64,000 bases of DNA from Bradyrhizobium sp. LTSP885. GTDB lineage: Bacteria > Pseudomonadota > Alphaproteobacteria > Rhizobiales > Xanthobacteraceae. Every line of letters starts with the position of its first letter. The first letter of the stretch is position 1. This document shows, in pieces, positions 45,355 through 55,147 of the stretch. Under the pieces are notes generated by a model. That model saw only the letters and a list, made by a program, of their open reading frames with translations. It searched no databases and was not told the DNA's origin. A program made the translations under genes and the position numbers. The DNA is taken from positions 211,123 through 275,122 of the forward strand of contig NZ_JYMT01000031.1 of the NCBI RefSeq assembly GCF_000938305.1, written 5' to 3'.

Positions 45355-45559
45355 CAGGCTGGTTTACATGGCAAACCAGATCGGGAAATTCTTCCAGAGC
45401 CAGGGCCACGACCGTGCGGTACAGGGCATTTCCGAACACATCTGGAAGTTCTGGGATCCGCGGATGCGCAAGCAGATATTCGCCCATCTCGACGCCGGCG
45501 GCGCCGGCCTCGATCCCAACGTCCTCGACGCGCTGCAGAAGCTGAAGCTGCAGGCCTAA
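45338..45559 (+). CDS. fdsD: Formate dehydrogenase delta subunit
   Basis: A 73-residue protein of the FdsD family, known to aid stability or assembly of the FdsGBA complex. Seen: DRLVYMANQIGKFF and ISEHIWKFWDPRMRKQIFAHL, both typical. It starts inside fdhD and ends with a 4-base tail-to-tail overlap with glnE. Last gene of the fds operon; no terminator hairpin is visible, so read-through into antisense glnE is possible. Confidence 0.92.
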   Translation: MSSSPDRLVYMANQIGKFFQSQGHDRAVQGISEHIWKFWDPRMRKQIFAHLDAGGAGLDPNVLDALQKLKLQA

Positions 45560-48519
45560 CCGCCGCCCACGATCGCGTTGAACACCCGCCGCACCTCGCT
45601 TTGCGTCTCGCGCAGGCGGGCTTCCAGCGTGGAGAAATCCGGCGAGTCGCCGGCCCGCGCCATCACGCGCAGCAGATCTTCACCGGCGTGCTCGGGATTG
45701 AACTTGCCGACGACGCAGAGCCGCAGGATTTGCGTGAGGTCGTGATAGAGCCGCACCGCCGAGCGCAGAATCTCGGCCTCGGACTGGCCGAGCAGGCCGA
45801 GCTTCGCCGCATGGTCGAGCACCTGCAGCGTCGAGACGCTGAGGATCTCGGGCTTCGCTGCCGCATGCGCGAGCTCGAGATATTGCGCGATGAAATCGAC
45901 GTCGACCAGCCCGCCCGCGGCGAGCTTGAGGTCCCAGACATCGGCCTCGCCTTTTTCCAGCGCGATGGCGCGCCGCATGTCGGCGACATCGGCGGCGGTG
46001 CTCGCCGCATCACGCGGCCGCGTCAGCACGCTGCGGATGATCGCCTCGATCTTCGCGCGGAACTGCGGTGACGCCGAGATCACCCGCGCGCGCGTCAGCG
46101 CCATGTGCTCCCAGGTCCAGGCCTCGCGCTCCTGATAGTCGGCAAACGCGTCGATCCGCGAGGCGACCGGACCGGCGCGGCCCGACGGCCGCAGCCGCAT
46201 GTCGACCGCATAGAGTACGCCGTAATTGGTGCGGGTGGTGAACGCGCTGATCAGGCGCTGGGTGAAGCGGGCGAAATATTGCGCGCCGTGCAGCGACCGC
46301 TCGCCGTCGGAATCCGGTGCCTCCTGGTCGTAGTCGTAGAGCAGGATCAGGTCGAGGTCGGAGGACGCCGTCATCTCGCGGCTGCCGAGCCGGCCCATCG
46401 CGATGATCGCGGTCTCCTGCCCGTTGATGCGGCCATATTGCGCGGCGAACTGATCGGTGACGAGGCCATGCACCGTGTGCACGATGCCCTCGGCAACGTC
46501 GGCAAAGGCGACGCTCGCCTGTTGCGCCGAGACGGTGCCGGAGAGAATCCGGGTGCCGATCAGGAACAGGCTCTCCTGGCCGAACAGCCGCAGACGGTCG
46601 AGGAAATCCTCGTAGGAGGACGCATCCTGCAGCGTCACCGCCAGTCGCTCCGACAGCTCTTTCTTGTCCGGCATCGCGCCGAAGAACCGCGGGTCGATCA
46701 GGCCGTCCATGATCTGCGGCTGGCGTGCCAGCATGTCGCCGAGCCGCGGCGCCGCGCCGAGGATCAGCGCCACCAGCGCGACGAGATCGCGGTTCTGGCT
46801 GAGCAGCGAGATCAGCCGCCCGCCGCGTTGCAATGCGCCGAGGAAACGGTCGAACGCCACCACCGCGTCATCAGGCTCCTCGGCATGCGCGAGGCCGTCG
46901 ATCAGGCCGGGAAGGAATTCCAGGAAGGCCGCGCGCGTCGCTTCCACGCGCAGCGCGCGGTAGTCGCCCTCGATCCACTGCTGCACGGTTCCGGCAACCG
47001 CAACAGGCTTTTTGAAGCCGAGATTGGCGAGATGGTCGAGCAGGCGGGAGTCTTCGGGCCCGGCGCCGTAATCGGTCTGCGGCAGCGTCGCGGTGCCGGT
47101 CGGATCGTCGCCCTCGAACAGCTTGCCGTAATGGCCTTGCACGGTCTTGAGATGGCCGAGCAGATCCTTCGCGAACGCCTCGCGATGCTCATAGCCGAAG
47201 AAATGCGCAAAGCGCTCGACCGCGTCGGCTTCTTCCGGCAACGAATGGGTCTGCTCGTCGGCGATCATCTGCAACCGGTGCTCGACCCGGCGCAGGAACT
47301 CGTACGCCGCCGTCAGTTCGTCACGCGCCTCAAAGGTGATCCAGTTGCTGTTGGCGAGCACATTCAGTGCCTCCAGCGTCGGCCGCACGCGCAGGTCCGG
47401 GTGCCGGCCGCCAGCGATCAGCTGCTGGGTCTGGGCGAAGAACTCGATCTCGCGGATGCCGCCACGGCCGACCTTGACGTTATGGCCCTCGACAGAGATC
47501 TCGCTCTGGCCACGAAAGGTCTGCATCTGCCGCTTCATGTCGTGGACATCGGCAAGCGCGGCGAAATCCAGGTGCTTGCGCCAGACGAACGGCGCGAGCT
47601 CGGCGACCAGCGCTTCGCCAGCCCTGGGGTCACCGGCGTAGGGCCGCGCCTTGATCATCGCGGCGCGCTCCCAGGTCCGCCCCTCCCGCTCGTAGTAATG
47701 CAGCGCGGCGACGGTCGAGATCGCGACCTGGGTCGAGGCCGGATCGGGGCGCAGCCTGAGGTCGACGCGGAACACGTAGCCCTCGCCCGAGCGCTGTTGC
47801 AGAATCCGCGCCATCGCCTGTGTCACGCGCACGAAGAACGGCTGCGGTTCGATGTCCTCGGCAAGCGACGTCGCCGCCGGATCAAAGAACACGATCAGGT
47901 CGATGTCGCTGGAGTAGTTCAGCTCACCGGCGCCCATCTTGCCCATCGCGAGCACGATCAGGCCGCTCCCCTCTTCGGGGTGTTCGGGGTCGACGGCCGT
48001 CATCCGGCCGCGGGCGACCTCCTGCCGGAGCAAAAAGCGCAGCGCCGATTGCACCGAAGCCACCGCAATATCGGTCAGCGCCGCGGTCACCCGCATCACC
48101 GGCCAGACGCCGCCGATGTCGCACAGCGCGATCATCAGCGCGGCCTCCGCCTTCAAGCGGCGGAGCAGATGCATGACATCGGCCTCGCTACCGGCTGAAA
48201 ACACCGCGCGCGAGGTGTTCTCGATCAGCGCTGCGAGGTGCGGCTCCGGGTCGCATGACAGGATCCGGATCAGGCGGGCGACGTCAGCACGCGCCAGTTC
48301 GAACAAATAAGGCGAGAACTCGGCAATGCCGCGCAGGATGTCCCGTGCGAAGGGATGCGCCAGCAGCGCGTCGAGCGCAGCCGATTGCTCCGGTTCGAGC
48401 TCGGCGAACCAGTCGGTCAGGCGCTGTTCTGCGGATAGGGATGCGGCGACACGCGGTCCGTCCGCGAACCGCGCGGCCAGACGATGTCGATCCGCGTTTC
48501 CCGGCGCGGCGGCATTCAT
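45556..48519 (-). CDS. glnE: Bifunctional glutamine-synthetase adenylyltransferase/removase
   Basis: A 987-residue enzyme that adds and removes AMP on glutamine synthetase in response to PII and glutamine. Two nucleotidyltransferase halves are seen. The N-terminal one has GKMGAGELNYSSDIDLIVFFD (removase, about 190-215), the C-terminal one GRLGSREMTASSDLDLILLYD (adenylyltransferase, about 690-715). Both have the GxG...SDxDL metal-binding pattern. The start overlaps the histidine-kinase stop by 4 bases (ATGA), so its translation is coupled to that gene. Length is normal for the family. Confidence 0.96.
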   Translation of the reverse strand: MNAAAPGNADRHRLAARFADGPRVAASLSAEQRLTDWFAELEPEQSAALDALLAHPFARDILRGIAEFSPYLFELARADVARLIRILSCDPEPHLAALIENTSRAVFSAGSEADVMHLLRRLKAEAALMIALCDIGGVWPVMRVTAALTDIAVASVQSALRFLLRQEVARGRMTAVDPEHPEEGSGLIVLAMGKMGAGELNYSSDIDLIVFFDPAATSLAEDIEPQPFFVRVTQAMARILQQRSGEGYVFRVDLRLRPDPASTQVAISTVAALHYYEREGRTWERAAMIKARPYAGDPRAGEALVAELAPFVWRKHLDFAALADVHDMKRQMQTFRGQSEISVEGHNVKVGRGGIREIEFFAQTQQLIAGGRHPDLRVRPTLEALNVLANSNWITFEARDELTAAYEFLRRVEHRLQMIADEQTHSLPEEADAVERFAHFFGYEHREAFAKDLLGHLKTVQGHYGKLFEGDDPTGTATLPQTDYGAGPEDSRLLDHLANLGFKKPVAVAGTVQQWIEGDYRALRVEATRAAFLEFLPGLIDGLAHAEEPDDAVVAFDRFLGALQRGGRLISLLSQNRDLVALVALILGAAPRLGDMLARQPQIMDGLIDPRFFGAMPDKKELSERLAVTLQDASSYEDFLDRLRLFGQESLFLIGTRILSGTVSAQQASVAFADVAEGIVHTVHGLVTDQFAAQYGRINGQETAIIAMGRLGSREMTASSDLDLILLYDYDQEAPDSDGERSLHGAQYFARFTQRLISAFTTRTNYGVLYAVDMRLRPSGRAGPVASRIDAFADYQEREAWTWEHMALTRARVISASPQFRAKIEAIIRSVLTRPRDAASTAADVADMRRAIALEKGEADVWDLKLAAGGLVDVDFIAQYLELAHAAAKPEILSVSTLQVLDHAAKLGLLGQSEAEILRSAVRLYHDLTQILRLCVVGKFNPEHAGEDLLRVMARAGDSPDFSTLEARLRETQSEVRRVFNAIVGGG

Positions 48520-49970
48520 GCCGCCTTCTGTGGCACATCCTGCGTTTGAGCCGCAAGCCTGTCACTGCCGCCGACGCGCACCGGCAGCACCAGCGTCGCG
48601 ACCAGACCGGGGTGCGCATCGCCGAACCGGAGCTCGCCGCCATGGAGCGTGGCGACGGCCGAGGCCAGGCTGAGGCCGAGACCGGACCCGGGCAAGGTGC
48701 GGCTGGCCTCGAGCCGCACAAAGCGCTCCACCGCGTGCTTGCGATCGCCCTCGGGAATGCCGGGACCGTGGTCGGTGACGCTGAGCAGGACCTGGTTGCC
48801 CTCGCGCCGCGCCTCGATCAGGATTTCCCGGGCGGCGGCGTTCAGCGGCTGGACGGCGGCATCGGGCTTGCCGTATTTGATCGCGTTCTCGACCAGATTG
48901 GCGACGGCCTGGCTGATCAATTCGCGGTTGCCGTGGATCGGCGCCGGAGCGGCCTTCACCCGCAGCGTCATATCGTCGTCCTCGGCAAGCGGCTCGTAGA
49001 GCTCGTGGATGCCGTTGGCGACGTCGGCGGCGTCGAAATCGTCCATGTTGCCGCGGGCCTGGCCGGATTCGGCGCGCGCGATCATCAGCAGCGCATTGAA
49101 GGTGCGGATCAGGCCGTCGGACTCCTCGATCGTCCGCTCCAGCGCCGCGCGATAGTCGGCCTCGCCGCCGGACCTCGCCAGCGCCTCCTCGGCGCGATTG
49201 CGCAGCCGCGTCAGCGGCGTCTTGAGGTCATGGGCGATGTTGTCGGAAACCTCCTTCAGGCCCATCATCAGCGCCTCGATGCGCTCCAGCATGGCATTGA
49301 GGTTTTCCGCCAGGCGGTCGAGTTCGTCACCGCTGCGGCCGACCGGAAGCCGACCGGACAGGTCCCCCGCCATGATGCGCTTGGTGGTGCCGGTCATGGC
49401 GTCGATCCGGTGCAGCACGCGGCGGGCGACGAAGATGCCGCCGCCAATGCCGAGCACGACGACGACCAGGATCGACCATTGCGCGGCCTTGGCGACGATC
49501 CCGAACATCCGTCGCCGTTCCTCGAGATCGCGGCCGACCAGCAGGCGGAAGCCGTTGGCCATCTGGGTGACACGCACCAGCGCGCGATGGTCGGTATTGT
49601 CCTGGTCGTCGAGCCGCCGGTAGGCGGTCTCGGACCAGCCCTCCGTGCCTATCACGCCCGGCGCCAGCGAGCCGACATTGCCGGCAAGCGCCTGCCCATT
49701 CGGCGCCGTGACCAGATAGAGGTTGGCACCCGGGCGCAGCGCGCGGTTGCCCATGGTGAACAAGAGGCCGCTCAGGCCGCGGCGATTATAGATGCCGGTG
49801 ATCTCGCCGATCTCGGCGTTCACGGTGGTGGTGATCTGCTCGGTGATCAGCCGCCGCGTGTTCCACGCGAAATAGGCCAGCAGCGAGGCGGCAAACAGCG
49901 CAAACAAAAGCAGATAGACCAGCGTCAGCCGAAACGCCGTGGTGCGGATCAGTTTACCGAATGCCGTCAC
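48516..49970 (-). CDS. Sensor histidine kinase with HAMP domain
   Basis: A 484-residue inner-membrane kinase. Helix 1 is at about 14-36, a periplasmic region of about 125 residues follows, helix 2 is at about 162-182, then HAMP (about 183-235, RIMAGDLSGRLPVGRSGDELDRLAENLN). The H-box is IAHDLKTPLTRLRNR with His247; the ATPase part has NLVENAIKYG, DHGPGIP and GSGLGLSLA. It overlaps the response-regulator gene by 17 bases at its start and glnE by 4 at its end. The stimulus is unknown; the neighbouring DegP gene hints at envelope stress. Confidence 0.92.
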   Translation of the reverse strand: MTAFGKLIRTTAFRLTLVYLLLFALFAASLLAYFAWNTRRLITEQITTTVNAEIGEITGIYNRRGLSGLLFTMGNRALRPGANLYLVTAPNGQALAGNVGSLAPGVIGTEGWSETAYRRLDDQDNTDHRALVRVTQMANGFRLLVGRDLEERRRMFGIVAKAAQWSILVVVVLGIGGGIFVARRVLHRIDAMTGTTKRIMAGDLSGRLPVGRSGDELDRLAENLNAMLERIEALMMGLKEVSDNIAHDLKTPLTRLRNRAEEALARSGGEADYRAALERTIEESDGLIRTFNALLMIARAESGQARGNMDDFDAADVANGIHELYEPLAEDDDMTLRVKAAPAPIHGNRELISQAVANLVENAIKYGKPDAAVQPLNAAAREILIEARREGNQVLLSVTDHGPGIPEGDRKHAVERFVRLEASRTLPGSGLGLSLASAVATLHGGELRFGDAHPGLVATLVLPVRVGGSDRLAAQTQDVPQKAA

Positions 49971-50634
49971 GGATCATGTACCCCGCGCCGCGGATCGTGT
50001 GCAGCAACGGCCGCTCGAACCCCTTGTCGATCTTGGAGCGCAGCCGCGAGATGTGCACGTCGATGACATTGGTCTGCGGATCGAAATGATAATCCCAGAC
50101 GTTCTCCAGAAGCATGGTGCGCGTCACCACCTGCCCCGCATGCTTCATCAGATATTCAAGCAGACGAAATTCGCGCGGCTGCAGCGTCAACTCGTCCTTG
50201 CCGCGGGCGACGCGATGCGACAGCCGATCGAGCTCGAGATCGCCGACCCGGTAGGTGGTCTCCTCGGTGGGGCCGACATTGCGCCGCGACAGCACCTCGA
50301 TGCGTGCGAGCAGCTCGGCAAAGGAATACGGCTTCGGCAGGTAGTCGTCACCGCCGGCGCGCAGGCCCTTGATGCGGTCATCGACCTGGCCGAGAGCTGA
50401 GAGGATCAAGACCGGCGTCCGGTTGCCCTTTTCGCGCAGGATTCCGATCAGTGACAGCCCGTCGCGCTTCGGCAGCATGCGGTCGACGACCAGCACGTCG
50501 TAGTCGCCGCTGTCGGCCATCGACAGGCCTTCCTCGCCGTCGGCGGCGAGGTCGGCGACGTAACCGACTTCGCGAAACGCCTTGACCAGATAGTCGGCGG
50601 ACTCGCGGTCATCTTCGATGATCAGGATGCGCAT
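49954..50634 (-). CDS. OmpR-family response regulator
   Basis: A 226-residue two-domain regulator. The receiver has Asp8/Asp9, phospho-acceptor Asp51 in LVVDRMLPKRDG and Lys101 in DYLPKPY. The winged-helix DNA-binding domain runs from about 125 (LTLQPREFRLLEYLMKHAGQVVTRTML, then NVIDVHISRLRSKID). It is partner to the overlapping kinase gene. ATG 50634 is the start of the conserved receiver; a GTG at 50655 is an alternative and neither has a good ribosome site. A longer open frame upstream has no homology. Confidence 0.92.
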   Translation of the reverse strand: MRILIIEDDRESADYLVKAFREVGYVADLAADGEEGLSMADSGDYDVLVVDRMLPKRDGLSLIGILREKGNRTPVLILSALGQVDDRIKGLRAGGDDYLPKPYSFAELLARIEVLSRRNVGPTEETTYRVGDLELDRLSHRVARGKDELTLQPREFRLLEYLMKHAGQVVTRTMLLENVWDYHFDPQTNVIDVHISRLRSKIDKGFERPLLHTIRGAGYMIRDGIR

Positions 50635-50897
50635 TTGGGGGGCAGTTGCAGTCACGGGAATTGGCCTTCTCTCACCATGGCGCGGCCGGCCTGCACATGC
50701 AAGACGACCGCGCACAATCCAGATTGTGTGAAAAAAGCGGGCGGTGAAGCTGGGGAACCTCACCGCCCTTAGCCCTTCCGACGGAGGGGGGCGTATTCCA
50801 TCGAAAGGTACCAAAGGGAGCGAGCAAGGCGCTCGCCCCCCGGAAAGCGCCGTCGGCGGGGGCGACTAATGCCGGCGACACTTCCCAACTCATATAG
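50635..50897 (-). promoter_or_regulatory. Gap between degP and the response regulator
   Basis: On the minus strand a GCGAGC-N5-GCTCGC hairpin lies at about 50818-50838, followed by TCCCTTT. It may attenuate or end degP transcription. The remainder should hold the two-component promoter. No gene seen. Confidence 0.4.
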
Positions 50898-52490
50898 TTA
50901 GCCCTTGGCCAGCGGCACTGCCACAAAGCGCGACGAACCGCCGCTCTTCACGCGCATGAGAACGCTGTTCTTGTTGTCGGTCCGCGCCGCGGTGATCGCA
51001 TCGCGCACCTCACCGGCGGTGGCGACGGTCTTGCCGGCGACCTCCAGGATCACGTCGCCCTCCTTGAAGCCCCGCTCGGCGGCGGCACTCTTCGGATCGA
51101 CTTCGGTCACGACCACGCCTTCCTTGCCGGCGCCTGCCACGCTGTTGGCAGGAGCAACGGTGAGGCCGAGCTTCGGCACGTCGGTACCGCGGCTCGAATT
51201 GCCCTTGTCGGCGTTGTCGGTGTCAGCCTTGGCTTCCAGAGTGTTCGGCAGCTGGCCGAGCGTGATGTTGACGACCTTGTCCTCGCCCTTGTGCAACACG
51301 TTCAGCTTGACCGCATTGCCGGGGGCCAGGCCACCGATGGTGCGGGCGAGTTCGCGCGCATCCTTGACCTGCTCGCCGTTGACGGCGGTGATGACGTCAC
51401 CGGACTCGATGCCGGCCTTGGCCGCGGGCCCGTTGGCCTGCGGTTCGGCAACCAGCGCGCCTTCGGCCTTCTTCATGCCGAGACTGTCGGCGATGTCGGA
51501 GGTGACCGGCTGGATCTGAACGCCGATCCAGCCGCGGCTGACCGAGCCCTTGTCCTTCAGCTGGGCGACGACGCTCTTCACGGTCGAGGCGGGAATCGAG
51601 AACGCGATGCCGACGCTGCCGCCGGACGGCGAGTAGATCGCGGTGTTGACGCCCATCACCTCACCCGACATGTCGAACGCCGGGCCGCCCGAATTGCCCT
51701 TGTTCACGGGCGCATCGATCTGGATGAAGTCGTCGTACGGACCGTTGCCGATGTCGCGGCCGGAGGCCGACACGATTCCGGCCGTCACGGTGCCGCCGAG
51801 ACCGAAGGGATTGCCCACCGCCAGCACCCAGTCGCCGACGCGCGGCTTGGTGTCCGAGAGCTTGGCGAACTGGAAGTTGGAGCCACCTTCGACCTTGATC
51901 AGCGCGACGTCGGTCCGCGGGTCGGTGCCGATCACCTTGGCCGAATAGGTCTTGCCGTCATCGGTCGTGACTTCGACCTTGTCGGCGCCATCAACGACAT
52001 GGTTGTTGGTTACGGCAAAGCCGTCAGGCGAGATGAAGAAGCCGGAGCCCTGGCCGGTGACCACACCACCGCCACGCGGTCCGCCACGCATTCCCGGGGG
52101 CATCCCATCCGGACCGCCGAAGCGGCGGAAGAAACGCTCCATCGGCGAACCTGGCTGGAACGGCGAATCGTCATTGTTGTTGTTAGCGCTGTCGTCCTTG
52201 GCGACCTTCTCGCGAATGTTGACCTTCACCGAGATCACCGACGGCTTCACGCGCTCAACGATGTCGGCAAAGCCGATCGGCTGCTGGATCTTTTTGACCT
52301 CGGTGTTGACCTGCGCATGCGCCGGGGTCGCGAACAGGTCGGCGGGATCGTGCGAAGGGCTGAGGCCATAGCCGGCAACGCCGAGGCCGGCGACGACGGA
52401 CGCCATCAGCGCGAACTTGCGGGCGGAGAACAGTGCGCGCTTCGGCGCCTTGTAGGACGGGAAGGATGAGAGGTCGGGACGGTCGGTCAT
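50898..52490 (-). CDS. degP: DegP/HtrA-type periplasmic serine protease
   Basis: A 530-residue Do-family protease. The N-terminus has a membrane/signal segment (about 24-45) ahead of a disordered Asn/Pro/Gly-rich linker (DDSANNNNDDS; PDGMPPGMRGGPRGG). The catalytic triad is His164 (TNNHVVDG), Asp194 (DPRTDVALIKV) and Ser267 (KGNSGGPAFD). Two PDZ domains follow (about 285-375 and 425-520). It clears or refolds damaged envelope proteins. ATG 52490 chosen (GGAGATTTCAAG before it). It lies 263 bases upstream of the two-component genes, with a GCGAGC/GCTCGC hairpin in between that could end its transcript. Confidence 0.93.
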   Translation of the reverse strand: MTDRPDLSSFPSYKAPKRALFSARKFALMASVVAGLGVAGYGLSPSHDPADLFATPAHAQVNTEVKKIQQPIGFADIVERVKPSVISVKVNIREKVAKDDSANNNNDDSPFQPGSPMERFFRRFGGPDGMPPGMRGGPRGGGVVTGQGSGFFISPDGFAVTNNHVVDGADKVEVTTDDGKTYSAKVIGTDPRTDVALIKVEGGSNFQFAKLSDTKPRVGDWVLAVGNPFGLGGTVTAGIVSASGRDIGNGPYDDFIQIDAPVNKGNSGGPAFDMSGEVMGVNTAIYSPSGGSVGIAFSIPASTVKSVVAQLKDKGSVSRGWIGVQIQPVTSDIADSLGMKKAEGALVAEPQANGPAAKAGIESGDVITAVNGEQVKDARELARTIGGLAPGNAVKLNVLHKGEDKVVNITLGQLPNTLEAKADTDNADKGNSSRGTDVPKLGLTVAPANSVAGAGKEGVVVTEVDPKSAAAERGFKEGDVILEVAGKTVATAGEVRDAITAARTDNKNSVLMRVKSGGSSRFVAVPLAKG

Positions 52491-52658
52491 TTCTTGAAAT
52501 CTCCAAGGCCAGAATCTCGGTGCGGGGGCAGGCACCTGATGCGCCTGAACATGGGGTCAGCAGCCTTACGGCGCGCTGGCTGCGGAATTAAACTTTGGTA
52601 ATTAAGCCGGCCAAAAGTGCGGCAGAATAGCGCAGGCAAATGAAGGGCTTAGACGGGG

Positions 52659-53165
52659 CTAAATCGGCCTGTTCGGAGGTATTTCGTCGTTCAGGAGCCG
52701 TTCCAGGCGGGACTCCTCGTCGGCAGTCAGCGCGAGGTCAGTATCGCCGCCGGCTTTCGCCGCATTTGCCCTGCGCCGGCTGGTGCGCCACAGCGCAAAT
52801 CCGCCGCCGAACAGCGCAAGCGGCGGGATCAGCCATAGCAGCAGCGTATGCGGGTTGAAGCGCGGCTTCAGCAGCACGAATTCGCCGTAGCGCGCCACCA
52901 GGAAATCCATCACCTGTCCGTCGCTGTCGCCGGCCGCAATGCGTTCGCGCACGAGAAGCCGGAGATCGCGCGCCAGCGGTGCTTCGGAATCGTCGATCGA
53001 CTGGTTCTGGCAGACCATGCAGCGCAGCTCTCCGGACAGATCGCGCGCCCTCGCCTCCTTTGCGGGGTCGGCCATGATCTCGTCGGGTTGCACCGCATAG
53101 GCCGGTGCTGCGCCGATCATCAGGACCGCCGCAAGCACGCCGATGACAGTGCGCCGTAGCGGCAT
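52659..53165 (-). CDS. ccmH: Cytochrome c maturation protein CcmH (CycL)
   Basis: A 168-residue membrane-anchored periplasmic protein. A signal peptide (about 1-24) precedes LRCMVCQNQSIDDS with Cys49 and Cys52, the redox pair that reduces apocytochrome thiols before heme attachment. A single C-terminal helix is at about 106-122 (LLLWLIPPLALFGGGFAL). It overlaps ccmF (ATGA-type) and is the last of four ccm genes; this order (I, E, F, H) matches the cycHJKL operon of Bradyrhizobium. Confidence 0.94.
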   Translation of the reverse strand: MPLRRTVIGVLAAVLMIGAAPAYAVQPDEIMADPAKEARARDLSGELRCMVCQNQSIDDSEAPLARDLRLLVRERIAAGDSDGQVMDFLVARYGEFVLLKPRFNPHTLLLWLIPPLALFGGGFALWRTSRRRANAAKAGGDTDLALTADEESRLERLLNDEIPPNRPI

Positions 53166-55147
53166 CACTCGGCCGCCTGCAACGCGCGCACCGCCTTGGC
53201 CGGCTTCGGCGCGCCGACCCGCAAGCGGCGGTCGGACAGCGACAGCAGGCCACCAAAGGCCATCAGCACGGGTCCCCACCAGATCAGCAGCACCAGCGGC
53301 TTGTGATAGATCCGCACTGCAATCGCGCCGTCGGCCGCGGTGTCGCCGAGCGAGATGTAGAGCTGGCTCGCACCGCGCGTCAGCAACGCCGCTTCCGTCG
53401 TTGACGAGCCACGTGTCGTGAAGTTGCGCTTCGACGGCGTCATGAGGCTCAGCTTCTCACCGTCGAGGCTGACGGTGAACTGTGCAATCATCTCGCGGAA
53501 ATTCGGTCCCTGGCGCTGCGTCATGCCGTCGAGCCGCAACTGGTAGCCGGCGATCGCGGCGACATCGTCCGGCTTCATCGTGCCGATATATTCGCTGTTC
53601 CACGTCGTCTCGCAGACGATTCCGATCAGCGCGATGCCAACGCCGGCATGCGCGAACGCGGTACCCCAGGTCGCGCGCGGCAGTCCCCGAGCGCGGCGCC
53701 ATGAGATCGACAGCGGAATACGGAACAACCCGACGCGCTCGGCGAGATCGCACAGCACACCAACGATCACGAACACCGCAAGCCCGATCGCGAGCGGCGC
53801 CAGCGTCGCGCCGCCATAGGTCCACGCCCAGACCAGGGCGATCGCGACCAGCGCTGCGATGCCGGCTGCCACCAGCCGCTGCGCCGCGCCGAGCAGGTCG
53901 CCGCGTTTCCAGGCCAGCAGCGGCCCAAACGGCACCGCAATCATCAGCGGCATGAACAGCGGCGCAAAAGTGAGATTGAAGAACGGTGCACCGACCGAAA
54001 TCTTCTCACCGGTGACGACCTCCAGCGCCAGCGGATACAGCGTGCCGATGAACACGGTCGCGCACGCCGTGGTGAGGAAGAGATTGTTCAGGACCAGCGC
54101 CCCCTCACGCGAGATCGGCGCGAACAATCCGCCCTGCTTCAGTGCCGATGCCCGCCAGGCAAAGAGCGTGAGGCTGCCGCCGATGAAGATACAGAGGATC
54201 AGCAGGATGAAGACGCCGCGCGTCGGATCGGTCGCGAATGCGTGGACCGATGTCAGCACGCCCGAGCGCACCAGGAAGGTGCCGAGCAGCGACAGCGAGA
54301 AGGTCAAGATCGACAGCAGGATGGTCCAGACCTTCAGCGCGTTGCGCTTCTCCATCACCAGCGCCGAGTGCAGCAGCGCCGTGCCGGCAAGCCACGGCAT
54401 CAGCGAGGCGTTCTCGACCGGATCCCAGAACCACCAGCCGCCCCAGCCGAGCTCGTAATAGGCCCAGTAGGACCCCATCGCGATGCCAAGCGTCAGGAAG
54501 ATCCAGGCGACCAGCGTCCATGGCCGCACCCAACGCGCCCAGGCGGCATCGATCCGGCCTTCGAGCAGGGCTGCGACCGCAAACGAGAACGAGATCGAGA
54601 AGCCGACATAGCCGAGATAGAGCATCGGCGGATGAACCGCGAGACCGATGTCCTGCAGCACCGGGTTGAGATCACGCCCCTCGATCGGCGGATTGGCGAT
54701 GCGCAGGAATGGATTCGAGGTGATCAGGATGAAGAGATAGAAGGCGCTCGCGATCCAGGCCTGCACCGCCAGCACATGCGCGCGCAGCGACAGCGGCAGA
54801 TTGTTGCCGAAGGCCGCGACGAGGCCGCCGAACAGCGCCAGGATCGACACCCACAGCAGCATCGATCCCTCGTGATTGCCCCACACGCCGGTGATCTTGT
54901 AGATCAGCGGCTTGAGCGAATGCGAGTTCTCGTAGACGTTGACGACCGAAAAGTCGGAGGTGACGTGCAGCGTCACCAGCGCAATGAAGGAGACGCCGAC
55001 AAACAGCAACTGGGCGAGCGCCGCCGAGCGCGCGACGTTCATCAGCGCGACATCGCGCCAGCGCGCGCCGAGCAGCGGCACCGTGGACTGGATCAGCGCC
55101 AGGGCGAGCGCGAGCACGAGGGCATAATGTCCGCTTTCCGCGATCAC
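53165..55147 (-). CDS. ccmF: Heme lyase subunit CcmF (CycK)
   Basis: A 660-residue membrane protein with about 15 helices. The heme-handling WWD loop is GGWWFWDPVENASLMPW, and GVWGNHEGSMLLW is another family block. It ligates heme to apocytochrome c at the outer face of the inner membrane together with CcmH. The start is the GTG at 55147, which overlaps the ccmE stop (GTGA); the longer open frame upstream overlaps ccmE fully and is not coding. The C-terminal end overlaps ccmH by 1 base. Confidence 0.95.
   Translation of the reverse strand: MIAESGHYALVLALALALIQSTVPLLGARWRDVALMNVARSAALAQLLFVGVSFIALVTLHVTSDFSVVNVYENSHSLKPLIYKITGVWGNHEGSMLLWVSILALFGGLVAAFGNNLPLSLRAHVLAVQAWIASAFYLFILITSNPFLRIANPPIEGRDLNPVLQDIGLAVHPPMLYLGYVGFSISFSFAVAALLEGRIDAAWARWVRPWTLVAWIFLTLGIAMGSYWAYYELGWGGWWFWDPVENASLMPWLAGTALLHSALVMEKRNALKVWTILLSILTFSLSLLGTFLVRSGVLTSVHAFATDPTRGVFILLILCIFIGGSLTLFAWRASALKQGGLFAPISREGALVLNNLFLTTACATVFIGTLYPLALEVVTGEKISVGAPFFNLTFAPLFMPLMIAVPFGPLLAWKRGDLLGAAQRLVAAGIAALVAIALVWAWTYGGATLAPLAIGLAVFVIVGVLCDLAERVGLFRIPLSISWRRARGLPRATWGTAFAHAGVGIALIGIVCETTWNSEYIGTMKPDDVAAIAGYQLRLDGMTQRQGPNFREMIAQFTVSLDGEKLSLMTPSKRNFTTRGSSTTEAALLTRGASQLYISLGDTAADGAIAVRIYHKPLVLLIWWGPVLMAFGGLLSLSDRRLRVGAPKPAKAVRALQAAE

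Noticed and set aside
46105..48198. 697-codon plus-strand frame opposite glnE
   Set aside because: glnE is unambiguous; the mirror frame is Arg/Gln/His-rich and has no homology features.
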